Shown here: one piece after another, positions 46,780 to 59,400 of the stretch
Numbering within the stretch: position 1 is the stretch's first letter
Layout: every line of letters begins with the position of its first letter
Assembly: GCF_032854445.1 (NCBI RefSeq)
Contig: NC_088306.1
Coordinates: 20,057,764 to 20,121,763, forward strand
DNA: 64,000 bases
Direction of reading: 5' to 3'
Source of the DNA: Liolophura sinensis
Taxonomy: Eukaryota; Mollusca; Polyplacophora; Chitonida; Chitonidae
Notes under the pieces: model-generated
The model's database searches: none
What the model was told of the DNA's origin: nothing
The model's input: only the letters and a program-made list of their open reading frames with translations
Position numbers and translations under genes: made by a program

Positions 46780-46868
46780 GGAAACTTGAACTGACAGCGA
46801 CCGCTTTGGTCAGAGGCTCCTGGGTCATTACGCTGCGCTAGCGTGCTAACCAAAAACTGAGCTATTTA
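46780..46868 (-). mobile_element. SINE family A head
   Basis: The segment gaaacttgaactgacagcga through cattacgctgcgctagcgtg and ctaaccaaaaactgagc is the head in reverse. Confidence 0.7.
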
Positions 46869-46869
46869 T

Positions 46870-47127
46870 TAATTAAGGTGAATGTCACCGCCGTCTAATT
46901 ACATTAATAGCCCTAAGTGATATAACCTCTATTTTAAAACGAAATTGTGGAAAATTATAACCTCACCTCGGGTCTCAAACAGCGTGTTAGCATTAGTATT
47001 ACACGACATGTAATAAAAGCTTAAATAAAGGTCAAATAAAGGTTACGATTCAGTGGAGATGTAACAAGTGACCCGGAAACCCTGCGAGCCTCAACAAGGA
47101 CACTTTTAACGTCAGAAACAGTGTTAG
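46870..47127. other. 5' flank of the amine oxidase gene
   Basis: AT-rich, no clear core promoter element. The tataaaa at 47180 lies too close to the ATG to serve as its TATA box. Confidence 0.3.
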
Positions 47128-47191
47128 CTCCTCACAGTCTTACTGACTATTCCAGAGAAGGTTTTTCGTCCTAAATTCTATAAAAAAAAAA

Positions 47192-47410
47192 ATGTTGTTG
47201 CTGTTATTGGTCTTGTTGCTCGGCATTTGGGCGCTGACAGCGTTGAGAATGCTCCGGAAGTTATAGTGATAGGTGCCGGAGCGTCTGGGCTGGCCGCTGC
47301 CAGAGCACTGACCGACGCTGGACAGTTCAAAGTGACCGTCCTGGAAGCCAGATCCAATCGTTACGGGGGAAGAATATGGACTAACACCGAAAGTTTTCAA
47401 AGTGCAACAG
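47192..47410 (+). CDS. Amine oxidase exon 1 (FAD-binding motif)
   Basis: The FAD frame is open from 47128 but has no ATG. The reading that gives GADSVENAPEVIVIGAGASG begins without a start codon, while ATG 47192, just after a run of 11 A, is in another frame and stops at TAG 47264-47266. Alternatives are a one-base indel by the A run, or splicing into this exon at the acceptor-like ...gctgacag ending 47240. The exon ends gcaacag/gtatgt in phase 1. Confidence 0.7.
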
Positions 47411-50400
47411 GTATGTCATTATGTATATGTCGAAGGAAAAAATGTATATAAAGAATAGTGATATCAAGAGGTGCATATAACGTTATATAGAACGAAAGAA
47501 AAAAACAGAGGACCTGTCTCAAATTTTACTTATTTTATTTAGTTATTTGATTGAAGTTGGGTAAATATCTTTCATAGCTTTTGCTATATATCAATTGTTT
47601 GAAGTTAGCAGATCATCAATATACCGTTTATTGATTGAGATAGATCGACCCTGGTGAGGATTCCTACTTAATAGTTGAGTGAGTGAGTGAAATTATAAAT
47701 TTTGGCGTTTTCCAAGCCCTGAAAAGGGATGATGCACGCCACATTTAACAGAGTAAATCTATACTACGTTAATAGAGATAGCCCTCAAATAAACGGGATG
47801 AGGGTTGGGGCGACTCAAAATCCCCTTGAATTAACAATGAACTTCGCCACTTCATTGAAAACTTTTACTTTGTTTCGTGGAGGACACAGAAACTGCCTGT
47901 AATATGTGCTGAAAAATACCATAATGTGATAGATTTGCAAACATTTGAGTTCTGAATACATTATATCTGGGACATCTGAAAAGAAAATATACTTCGGACT
48001 CATCTACCATTACAAAAATCACACCAGTCAGTTGGGTGACAGTTTATCTTGAAAAGGCGTGAGTTAAGAGGTAAGACACCAGACATTAATATGAAAAATA
48101 AGACATCGTGTCTTCTTGGAGAAAGGCTTACATAACCTCTGGAAATAGAAGGCTGAAATTGAAAAGAAAAGCGGTCAGCATTATGGTGGATGGAAACCGG
48201 GCGGAGCCCGGGGGAAACCCACGACCATCCGCAGGTTGTAGTCAGACCTTTTCACGTTCGGCTGGAGAGGAAACCAGCACGAGCTGGACTTGAACTCACA
48301 GCGACCGCCATTGGTCAGAGACTCCTGGGTCATTACGCTGCGTCAGCGTAAAGAACAGAGGATTGCTAATAACTCACATGTGAAGACAGACAATTTATCA
48401 GACACTCTAAGTGATTGGCATCATGTTATATCCGGTACTGAAAACCCAATACCACACTTCCCTGTCTCTGGGCACTTTGATGCATCTGAAAATAGTTTTT
48501 AAAAAGCAGACCAGTTGTTAGACACATAGTTTTTAAAAGACAAGCAGACAAGGTTAGGTTGGTCAGATTTGCGGGTGTACTCACGTAACGCCATGCAAAT
48601 ATTAGGTACATGGAGGAGCCAAGGGAGGTGCGGGAAAGGAGTAGCTTTTTCCAGCTTGGTCAGGTCAACACCCATGTCATCAAGAATTTCTCTTGATCGT
48701 ACTCTAAATGGCAGTCCATTGTACAGAAAATCATAATAAGAAGGCTGTAACAATTGAAAAGCAGGATTATCGTAGGACGACCTGAGAACAAGAGTGTATT
48801 TTAAAGTTCTGAGCTTATGTCTAATCGACAAGGGGAGTTCACCGCAGGCCACCTGCAAGCAACGTAACGAGGTCCGTTTAATTGCACCAGTACAAACAGA
48901 TAACGCTCGGTATTGGATACTGTCTAGCTTACCTTTAACTGACTACGCCGCTGAATCGAATACTTCGCAGCAATAATCCAGTCTTGACAGAATGAGAGCC
49001 CTTTATAACATCAATAAAGAGGTTTTATCTGCCCCACATGAAGTTCCAGAAATGGATCGCATTAAATTAATGGCCTTAGTACATTTAAGAGTAAGTACAC
49101 TTTCTGATCAATATGGTTAGACCAGGTAAGAGACTTATCTAACCACACTCCTAAGTACTTAAATGCAGGTGATATTTTTATGGCATCATTACCCAACAAA
49201 AGTGGAGAGTCCGAGATTATGCATTTACGAGTAAATATCAAACCTTCCGACTTAACAGGAGGAAATTTAAACCCCCCACTTTTTTCCCCAGGAAAAAATA
49301 CAGTTTAGGCTCTTTTTAGGTACTTATGAGCCAACTTAAAACTTTTGGATAATGCCCATACGACTTTGTCATTTGCAAAAAGACCACATTTAGTTTTTAG
49401 ATGAACAACACTAGGAAAACCATTTATCATGACATTGAACAAACGGTGAAATGACACTTCCCTGAGGGGTACCATTCTCCGTAGTAATAGGGTCTGAAAA
49501 TTCTTTACCTACACGAACAGATATTTGTCTATTAGACAAAAAGTTTCTCACCCATGCCAATATCTTTCCTCCCAAACCCATCTCTGCCATTTTCCTCAGC
49601 ACCCCTCTTCTCCACACCATATCGTACGCATTCTCGACATCTAAGAAAACTGCTAAAACATATTCCTTATTTAACAAACCATTCTTAATATCAGATTCTA
49701 GCCTAACAACATGTTCTGTTGTCCGTCGGTTACGTCTAAACCCACTCTGTAATGGGGAAAGAAGACCTTCAAGATGCCATGTTAAGCGAGCATTGACCAT
49801 TCGCTCCATCAGTTTACATAAATTACTGGTGTGTGAGATAGGTCTATACGATAACGGATTAGAGGGAGGCATTCCGGGCTTGGGAACAGGCACCACAATC
49901 GTTTTACCCCATGCCAAAGGCATCGTCATGGAATTCCAAACACGGTTAAAAAGAAGTAACAATATATTTAAGAACGAATCTGGCATATTACGCAACATAC
50001 AATTATGGACATCATCTTCTCCTGGCGTACTGTTGTTACTTCTACATATAGCCTGCTTGACTTCTGCCAAAGAAAAATCATTGTTTATTACCATATCGTC
50101 AAACATAATATTAGAAAATCACACTCCTTCTCAGCGTCTTCTTTGTAACGCTTAAAATCAGGGTCATAATTGTCAGAGCTATTGACAAAAGCAAAACTTT
50201 TACACAAAATATTAGCCTTATCTATATCACTTACATACATTACATGTTCTTTACTTAGAGTGGGTACAGATGAGTTAGAGTGGTTTCCCCTAACAGCGTT
50301 AACCTTTTGCCAAACCGATTTAATAGATGTGTTAGAATTTATGGTAGGGCAAAACGTACGCCAATTTGACTTCTGGGTTCTCATGATTATTTTTGAGCTT

Positions 50401-53400
50401 GTGCCTTCTTGTTCTTGTAGCCTATAATATCAAGATGGAGTAGCATACGTTTTTCTTTTTTTTTTTTTTTAGCTTTCTTGCGAGCTTTGATGGCTTGCTC
50501 ACATTCTTCATTCCGCCAGGGTACAGGAGGTTTTGGACAAGGTCCTCCTGATGACGGCATACTGCTTTCGTCTTCTTTGGAAATGTAACCTAAAACTGCA
50601 TCGTTAAACTCAGCCAAATATAACTAACTACATCAGTTTTCGAAACTTTGCTTAGTGAATGCTTAAAAAAGCTCCAGTCCCCACCTTCAGTTTTCCATCT
50701 TGATAGCCAGTGGAGTTGTTACATAACGGCTTACCAATGCGAACATGCACGGGATAATGGTCGCTGGCACAAGGTGACAGCTGATCCACAGACCAAGAAT
50801 AGCCAGCACTTATATTAGCAGAACAAAATGTAATATCCAGGCATGACATATTACCAGTACGAATATCAATTTGTGTCCCCGGGCCAGTATTCAAAATAAC
50901 AAAGCCATTTGTATCAATAAAATCTGCAACAGTTTTACCGTTTATATCAGAATCAACACTACCCCATATGTAATTATGAGCATTCAAGTCACCACAAACA
51001 ACTATAGGTCCACTTACAGACTCCAACACAGTTATTAGTTCATAATCAATTAGGCGTTTCCAAGGGTTGTAAATATTAATAACATTAAAACACTTACCAA
51101 ACTTAGGAGCTAAACACACACACTGACATTCAAATGAGGTTACACTAGGCAACTTAATTTCGGAGTACGAGACATTATCTTGGACTAGTGTAAGCAGGCC
51201 ACCCCCTCGGCCTTCCCGATCCTTCCTAACTGCCGAGAATTCAAACCGTTTGAACTGATAAGGCTCATTGAGAAAGGTCTCCTGCAAACATATAATATCC
51301 GGTAATTCGGGTAAGTTAAAGACATACTTTTTGAATGCTTGACCATGCGCATACAAACTTTGGACATTTTGATGAAGTAAATAAAAAGTCATGATAGTAA
51401 ATAAATAGTACACAGTATTATCCTTGAGTAGCGGTTGGGCTACTGGATTTTAATACTGCCATTAGTTTGGGTAAAGAAATTGCATCTTCTCCAAGATAAC
51501 AACTTGTAGATGAAATTATTTGCTGCAGATTGTCTCCCTTTTTCTCTACTTTCAGAAACACAAAAACAATTTCTGTTATAAAAGCGATCAGGTTTTAGAC
51601 GTTACTTGACTGTATTTGTTCTGCCCTCTAGCCTCCAGAGTAGGTCTCCTAATAGCTTGGCTAACAGGCCGCGAGGTCCTCGGAGAGGGGGGCGGGGCTA
51701 GGGGGCGGGGCTAGGGGGCGGGGCTAGGGGGCGGGGCTCGGGGAGGTAGGACCAATTGGTGCAGTGGGTTAAGGCACAGCTGTCTGTCTTACAGGACGGC
51801 TATACTGGGCTGTTGTCTCTCTAACTGCAGGTTCTGAAATATTTTGTGCTTTCCTGGAATCTGTTCTGACAATCCTCAACCTTCTGCAAAAGATAACTTT
51901 TCTTTCGTTTTAATAAACTGTGCTTTATTGGCCTCCTTTCTCACGGGACATCCACCAAAGGCAGCAGAGTGGTCGCCATTGCAATTGCAGCACTTTGGGG
52001 CTTCCATATTAGGACAATCAGAATAATCATGATTCTCACCACATCGTGAACAACGTCTACCAGATTTACACTCCAGCGCCCTATGTCCCATCCTCTGACA
52101 TTTGTAACACCGAAAAACTCTAGGTACAAATTTTCTGACTGTAAAATTCTTAAAGGCAATGGACACATGCTTAGGCAAAGACTTTGCTTCAAAGTGTAAT
52201 AGAATAGACATTAACAGGGTTTTATCTCGTCCGAACATACGCTCAGCACGGGCCACATTATATTTCGACAAACTTTCCTTAATTTCATCTACATCAAATT
52301 CATCAGCTAATCCTGAAATAACACCATTTACAATAGTTTTATCGTTCTGATAACACTTCACATCAAACTCCATAATGTTAGAACATGCCAAAAGACTCTT
52401 AGCTTGCTGGACATCGTTGCATTCTATGGCTAGATTGCCAGCATGTAAACGTTTTACTGATTTCAGCGTTCCGCTCTTTATAACTCGCTGTAGGGCCTCG
52501 CCTAAACGTAAAGGGTTAACTTTAGACAGAGGGTGGTTACCAATGGCCTTCATAAAGACCACAGTACTATTCACAATAACTTCAGGCGTAGAGGAAACAG
52601 AACGAGATTTCTTACCAGCAGCATCTTTAGGATTTGATCTCAACGTCGTTTACCAGAGCGTAAGATACTTGGCCCGATTTCCATATCAGATTGTAGAGCA
52701 TCCGAGTCCACGGACTCTCCAGCCGACTCATCCATTGTGGCTTGTCGCTTGAATAAACTGTACAGGTAAAAACTTCGTGCAACAAGACACCAACAGGGAG
52801 ATATCAGTTAGCCTACGGACTATTAGTTTTGCTGTGGGGCGACTCACAGCCAAAGGCGTGGACGACAGAAGCCCGTGTTAGTAGTGCTGAAAACACAGTG
52901 CGTATTCAATCAAAACAACCTGCCTCTATCTAACCCCTACCCTAACATATACAATCTATATTCACAAAAAAAAGAAAAAGAAAACTACAAAGCAATCCTA
53001 CGCTATATACAACAACATGAAAAACACAAAAAAAACCATGTTCATTTAAATTTACGGCCAAAATCATACAATCGTACAACCGAGAGACAGTAGGTAAGTG
53101 CCACAACACCTGGAGCGCAAAAACACGTCGGACCTGTACGACAGCTTTTTCACCTCTCACCCACCTACTTAATAGTTTCTGCATGTAGTCATATTCATAT
53201 AGGGCAGGCATAGGTCGGTCAAAAGGGGAGCACAATTTGTACCCATCAGAATACCTATACACTGTTAATATGTGGTTTCCCCGAATTCCACATAGATGTT
53301 ATTAATGAGAAAGTCAAGGAACCCGATGGAGATCGAAACATTCCATGAATGGTAGCCCTTAGTAGTGGAACTGAAGAAGGCTGTTGCCTTTGACGTTAAT

Positions 53401-56400
53401 CTAGCGGTCACTGATTTAATTAAACACTGAAACAATTAGTGATGAAATTCTATCAGTCGAATCCGTATGAGGAATCGTAGTATAGAGAATGGAGAAATCC
53501 CAAGTAGATATGTCCTTATACGGTACGTGTATTTGAGCCTCTAATTCTTCAGTGTGAGGTTTTAAGTATCCACATACAGTTGACGCCTGATTTTTTTCTC
53601 TTTGGCCATTCCGAATCATTCTGTCATCACAAATTATTTGTGATATAATCGTATAATCAAGCAGTTGTAAACGTATATCTCATTAGTTATTGGCCGCGGA
53701 TAGATCAGATCTCTTTACACCAGGATGTTAAAGGGATCTTTCTGGTGTACCAATACAGCACTTTTCTGTTTCGCAGACCGGGGAATGGACATGGGGGCAA
53801 GTTTCATTCATCACCCAGACGAAAATAACGCTATTGTCAAACTGCATCAGCAATTCAACCTGCCGATGCTTGACTGGAACAACACGAGATGGGCTGTAGT
53901 GAGAGAAAATGATTCCATGCCTTACAATCAAGCCAGGGTAGATGCAGCTTCTGCTAAAGTGGACAAGGTATCAACTTAGCGCATTTGATACAGCATGATC
54001 TGTTCAAACTTCTGATTAGTAATCAAATTTTAATTTTTTTAAGGCGATTTTAATTGTATGTTTAAAATCAAAAAGGCAAACGAAAGTCCTTGTGACAAGT
54101 TTGTGCGACAGATGGAAATGCGGTCAATGCGGTCCCTGTGAATTCAAGTCCATCTCTTGCTGGCTTCCATTACGTCAGTGCGTGGGAGGGTCTGTCACCA
54201 ACTTATGTATGGTCGTGAGTTTCTCCCGGGCTTTGTCCGGTTTCCTCTCCCCATAATGCTGTGTGCCGTCGTATAAGTGACATGTTCTTGAGTACAACGT
54301 ATAATAAATAAATAAATCAATCAATAAAAAAAGAAAGAAAGTATTCATCTATACAGGCGAAGTCTCTGAAAACATTATATGTACATCTGACTCGTGTATA
54401 TTCCAACATTAAAAACTGGACCAACATGGAAAAATTTAAGTGTTGTGAGGTCAGAATAGCTGAATGCCATATGTATGATTCATAAACCAGCCATGTAACT
54501 CAAACATTTGCATGCATTTAACTGTCCTTAAATATTTTTATAAGATAAAGGAAAATATTTAAATTGTATGCATAGTTTTTCAGTTGTCCATCTAATTAAC
54601 TTTACTTCATGTCAGCTGTCTTTCACTTTGATTAAAAGGACTGAAGTATCATTAAAGGCACTAAGAAAATATTTTGAATTTGAGTCTGTATATCCATGCA
54701 CACTTCGATGGAGACTTTCAGTTACGTTCTCGTTCAATATATTGTTTGCTTCCAGGCTTTCGAAGCTGTCTTAAATCTCTCATCAACCTTGCAAAGAGAC
54801 GTATCGGTATACACAGCTCTGAGACATCTCCATCAGTACCAGCTGATTGACGATCCTCTCTCGCAAACATTTGTGGCGGAACAAGAGTTTTTTTACGGAT
54901 CTACTATAAATTATCTGAGTGCAAAGTATCTGTTTGATGGATACATGGAGAATGAAGCTCCGGATACTCCTGACAAAATACCAGCGTTTGGATATACAAA
55001 GATGTTAGACAGGTAAATTGTAAATAACATCATCTTTCTACATCATCTATATTTTATTTATTTTACTTACTGGATTGGTGTTTTATGCTTTACTCAAGAA
55101 TATTTCATTTAAACGACGGCGGCCATCATTATGGTGGGAGGATACCGAACAGAGCCCTGGGGAAACCCACGACCATCCACAGGGCTGGAGAGTGAACTAG
55201 CATGAGCCAGACTTGAACTCACAGCGACCGCAATGGTGAGAGACCCCTTGTACTGTGCCAGAAAGATAACAACCAGGCCACACAGTCCCTACATTGACTG
55301 TAGAAACATTGGACACATCGACTTCTATGATGTATAACGTAAGCGATACCTTCGGGGATCAATTCTGAATCGAGTCCCAGCTAAAATCTGTACCACTGGT
55401 GCTACCTCGCTTGGCAATTTGTGCTCTGAGTGCTCTGGTTATGTTAGTAGAAAAGTAGTTGAAAAATATGTTGATGCATCATATTCAGTTGCGTTCTGTA
55501 GTGGGAAGGGGCGACATTGCGACGTGGATTTGGCCAGCTAGAGGTAAGTGGAGTGCTTATTCGCGCCGCAATCAGCTCTTCACCACTTCGCGAACGGCGT
55601 TGTCTCTCGCAAGAGGTTGAGCAGCCATGAATATGGCGTACCGGTATCAAAATATTTCTGAAATTACCAGTCAGTGTACTCAAACTAGACTTAAGTACTG
55701 GTGGGCCATGGTGTCTGCGCAAGTGTGACTGGGTAGGACATATTGTCTGGTGTCAAAAACAAGATATATGGATTCTGGTAGCATTAATTTTTCCTCTCAT
55801 GCACTCAAAAAATCAATGTGTTAAATTTAACACGGTCTGTTGTCTGAGAGATGCTAGAATGTAACCTGCATAATATCAGCATAATATCCTGTTAGTCTAA
55901 TAGATTTTTTTTGACTGGTGTTTTTCGCCGTACTCAAGAATATTTCACTTATAAGACGGCGGCCAGCATTATGGTGGGTGGAAACCGGGCAGAGCTCGGG
56001 TAGTCTAATAGAACAGTATATTATGCTGCAATAACAGAATATACATTCTAGCCAACAAAGATTTTTTTAACAGATTAATTTTTTTAGTGTAATGTTGTTT
56101 TTGTATTTTGCCTAAGGCACTTTAATTAACACCGGTTGACATTCTTCACTCAGATGTCCTTGATTAATATTTTATCCTTTGTTGGAAAAGTAAATGGGAC
56201 GCACGATATCCCTTAGCTCGCCAGTAATGAGGCGTTTATCTCAGTTCCAACGCAGGTCCTCTAGCAAAGGATTGATTTTAAATAATGTTTTACCCCGATA
56301 TCTGTTCTACGTACAGAAAACTCGAGGCAAATATTAACACAGATTGGACTTTTTAAATAATGTCAGTATACCATGACATGTTGCGTATAAAGATAATACC

Positions 56401-59400
56401 CCCAGGCAAAAAAAGTACACTATCAGTTAACCTCTCAGAGTAATAAAAACAGGTCTTTATATAGTATTAGACTTTTCAGCTTGTATACAAATATGTTTAT
56501 TCTACAAAACTGCACACACAGCACAATAAATGACTCAGGAGACTCTCACCAATACGAGTTGTGTGTTGCGAATTCAAGCCGCTCAGCTTATCCTGGCTTC
56601 CTCTCCACACGTGTGAAGGTCTTCCAGCAACCTGCGGGTGGTTCGAATGTTTTCTCTGAGCCCTGCCTGATTTCCACCCACCATAATAATTGCCGCCGTT
56701 GTAAAAGTGAAATATTCTTGAGAGGTGTAAAACTCCAAATAAATATATTTATTATTTATCATATTTAAATATTTCCCCAAAACTTGTATCTTGGATTCTC
56801 TTAACTTATTTAATGCTAAACTAGACCTCATAACATCCTTACCCTTCTCCAGCAATCAGCTTAAATTTGCAATTTTCTTTTTCATATAGCCAGGTTATCA
56901 TTCCATACATACGGGTGGAATAAAAGAGCAACTAGGATGGAATTAACTGCGTTCCGAATTGAAAAGACTCCCTTTTTCAAAGAATTGTTTAAATCCTAAC
57001 TGATTTTTGAAAATTTATCATTCATTTATCAATATGAGCGTATTTCATGTGCTCATATTTACGTTATTATCAACAGGGCGATTCATGAATTTCCCCTATG
57101 TATATTATTGATAAGAAAGGTACAATTTTGAGCCCCGCCAATACTCCTGTATGACGAATTTTCCTGATGTATTACTTTGGTAAAATATAATAGTTAGCGT
57201 GCCGTCGCAACACAATGACCCAAAAAGCTCCTACAAACGGGATCGCTTTGAGTTCAAGTCCAGGCTAGCTACGTGTAAGGTCATACGTATGAAGGTCTGG
57301 AGCAACCTTCGCATGGCCGTGGGTTTCCCCCAGGCTCTGTCCTGTTCCTCCTCAATAATGCAATAATGACAATGAAAACAAAGTCATAGAACCTTAGAAA
57401 GGTATAGCCGTTGGGTTCTCATGTGTACGGTCTATAATATCTGATATTATAAATAGCCTCGGACCCAAATCTGTTCTGCAAAACTCGTACAATTAAACAC
57501 TAAAGCATTTTCAATTCACTTCATTTGAGCAATTACAACAGGTTGAACATGTTTCCAAAAATGGACGGTGACCAGATAGGGATGTAATAACTTAACGTTT
57601 ACTAACAGCGTTCTCAAGAACTTTTAGTTTTAAACGATATAATTATGCGTTCAAATTCATAAATATTTCACCTCCACATCTAAATAAACCTTCGTCATTA
57701 CGTGACTGAAAAATTGTTAAGTACGACCACTCACCAAAACCCAACCACCCACTCACTCCAAGTATATCTTGTTTTCTCACAATGGATCTCATAACGGACG
57801 GTGATCATGATAGGTGGATAAAATAAAGCTAAGAGGTAATTGGTATCAGTTGACCAATAACAGTTAAGTACAAATGGCTGACATTTTCACTAAAGTGGGG
57901 CCTCAGTGGCCGAAGTGGTTAGCACGTCAGCGCTTCGCAGTGACAAATTACATGCGCCTGTACAAAACTGGGCGCGAACTAACTTCCTCGTCCGGGAATA
58001 TGCTTGGGCTAAGTTTTTCCGTGCAGGTTCTCTGTGTATTACAGAGGTTGAGTAGTCAAGGCAGGTTACTTAGACTAAAACCATTGCTCTACACTTCCAC
58101 GCTCTCCGCAGAGGGTCCTGCAGCAAGGAGGCACATTACATACATTCTAAGGATTCATTCGTCGTCATATGACTGAAAAATTGTTGAGTACGACCTTAAA
58201 CCCCAAGCACTCACTTACTCTCCGCATAGGCACGGGGTCGCGGAAGGAGTGGATCCTCGCCCTCTGCGTCTTTCGCGAAGTCGCGGGGGTCGGGATCAAA
58301 AATGGACGCTCTCAGTCCCCAACGGGTAGCAATAATTCTGCTGAAAACTTGCCATCTCTGTGTTGTAGAATCATTCAGAGCTCTCCTGATGATACTCCAC
58401 TAAACATCCTTCTGGACCATGAAGTCACGGAGGTGAACGTTCAAGAAGACAAACGCGTGATCATCAAATGTAGGAACGGCCAGATTTACGAGGCGGACGC
58501 TGTTATCGTAACGTTACCTCTGGGGGTTTTGAAAGCGAATGACGTTAAATTCACTCCAGATTTATCCACGAAAAAGAAGGGGGCAATAAAAAGAGTTGGT
58601 AAGAATGCTTGTGTGAAATACCACGGCTGTCTGGTAATGCATCATTGGCTTCTTTGGAAGAAAATTGTTCTGTGGTGTTACGAGAGATCTTTCTTATAAC
58701 TAAATATACTTACAACAATTACCGTAACTTATTATAAAAATGTCTTATTCTGTAGTATTTCTCTCCGGCCGTATGTGGGAAGGTCTTCCAGCAACTTGCG
58801 GATGGTCGTGGGTTTCCCCCCGCGCTCTGCCCGGTTTTCTCCCACCATAATGCTGGCCGCCGTCGTATAAGTGAAATATTCTTGAGTACTGCGTAAAACG
58901 CCAATCAAATAAATACATAAATATTCTGTAGTACATGTATACTCACACCAAACATACATAAAAATAAGCTCTTATAACAAAATTTATGTCTTTAAATAAT
59001 TAATTTATTTATTTGATTGGCGTTTTACGCAGTACTACGAATATTTCACTTATACAACGGCGGTCAGCATTATGTTGGGAGAAAACCGGGCAGAGCCCGG
59101 GGGAAACCCACGACCAACTGTAAGTCGCTGGAAAACCTTCTCATGTTTGGTTATTATGTGAAATAATTATCGTAGATGAGGATTCCACTATTCCTTAAAT
59201 CGTTTTGTACATGCATCTTGGGGTCACAGATTTTACCAACGTTTCATTGGAATGGTATTATGTATAAAGTGGTCACTCATATTGATTTTAATAATTGTTT
59301 TTTTTTTTGTTTGTTTCAGGATTTGGCACTATAAATAAGTTTGCATTAGAATTCAGCCACCGATTTTGGTCAAAAGATACACAACAAATGACTGTGGCGC

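Larger units (their letters stand above)
48360..52800 (-). mobile_element. I/Nimb-like LINE, decayed, antisense in amine oxidase intron 1
   Basis: On the minus strand the order is ORF1 (52735 to 51876), endonuclease (51413 to 50652), linker (50617 to 50088), reverse transcriptase (50106 to about 49100) and a post-RT region (48858 to 48499). This is the layout of a non-LTR retrotransposon with two ORFs. Several frameshifts and stops break it. The post-RT segment (LQVACGELPLSIRHKLRTLK) is like that of I/Nimb-type elements ahead of their RNase H, but I see no RNase H. A GC-rich minisatellite (51683-51742) and a tRNA-like segment sit between the ORFs. The boundaries are approximate. Confidence 0.8.

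Noticed and set aside
47179-47185. TATA box for the amine oxidase
   Set aside because: tataaaa lies only about 8 bp before the ATG and is part of an A-rich run.
50170-50427. Plus-strand frame within the LINE
   Set aside because: Shadow of the minus-strand ORF2 linker.
52375-52752. 125-codon plus-strand frame
   Set aside because: Shadow opposite LINE ORF1.
53725-53979. Frame starting before amine oxidase exon 2 taken as a small gene
   Set aside because: It is exon 2 read through its splice sites.
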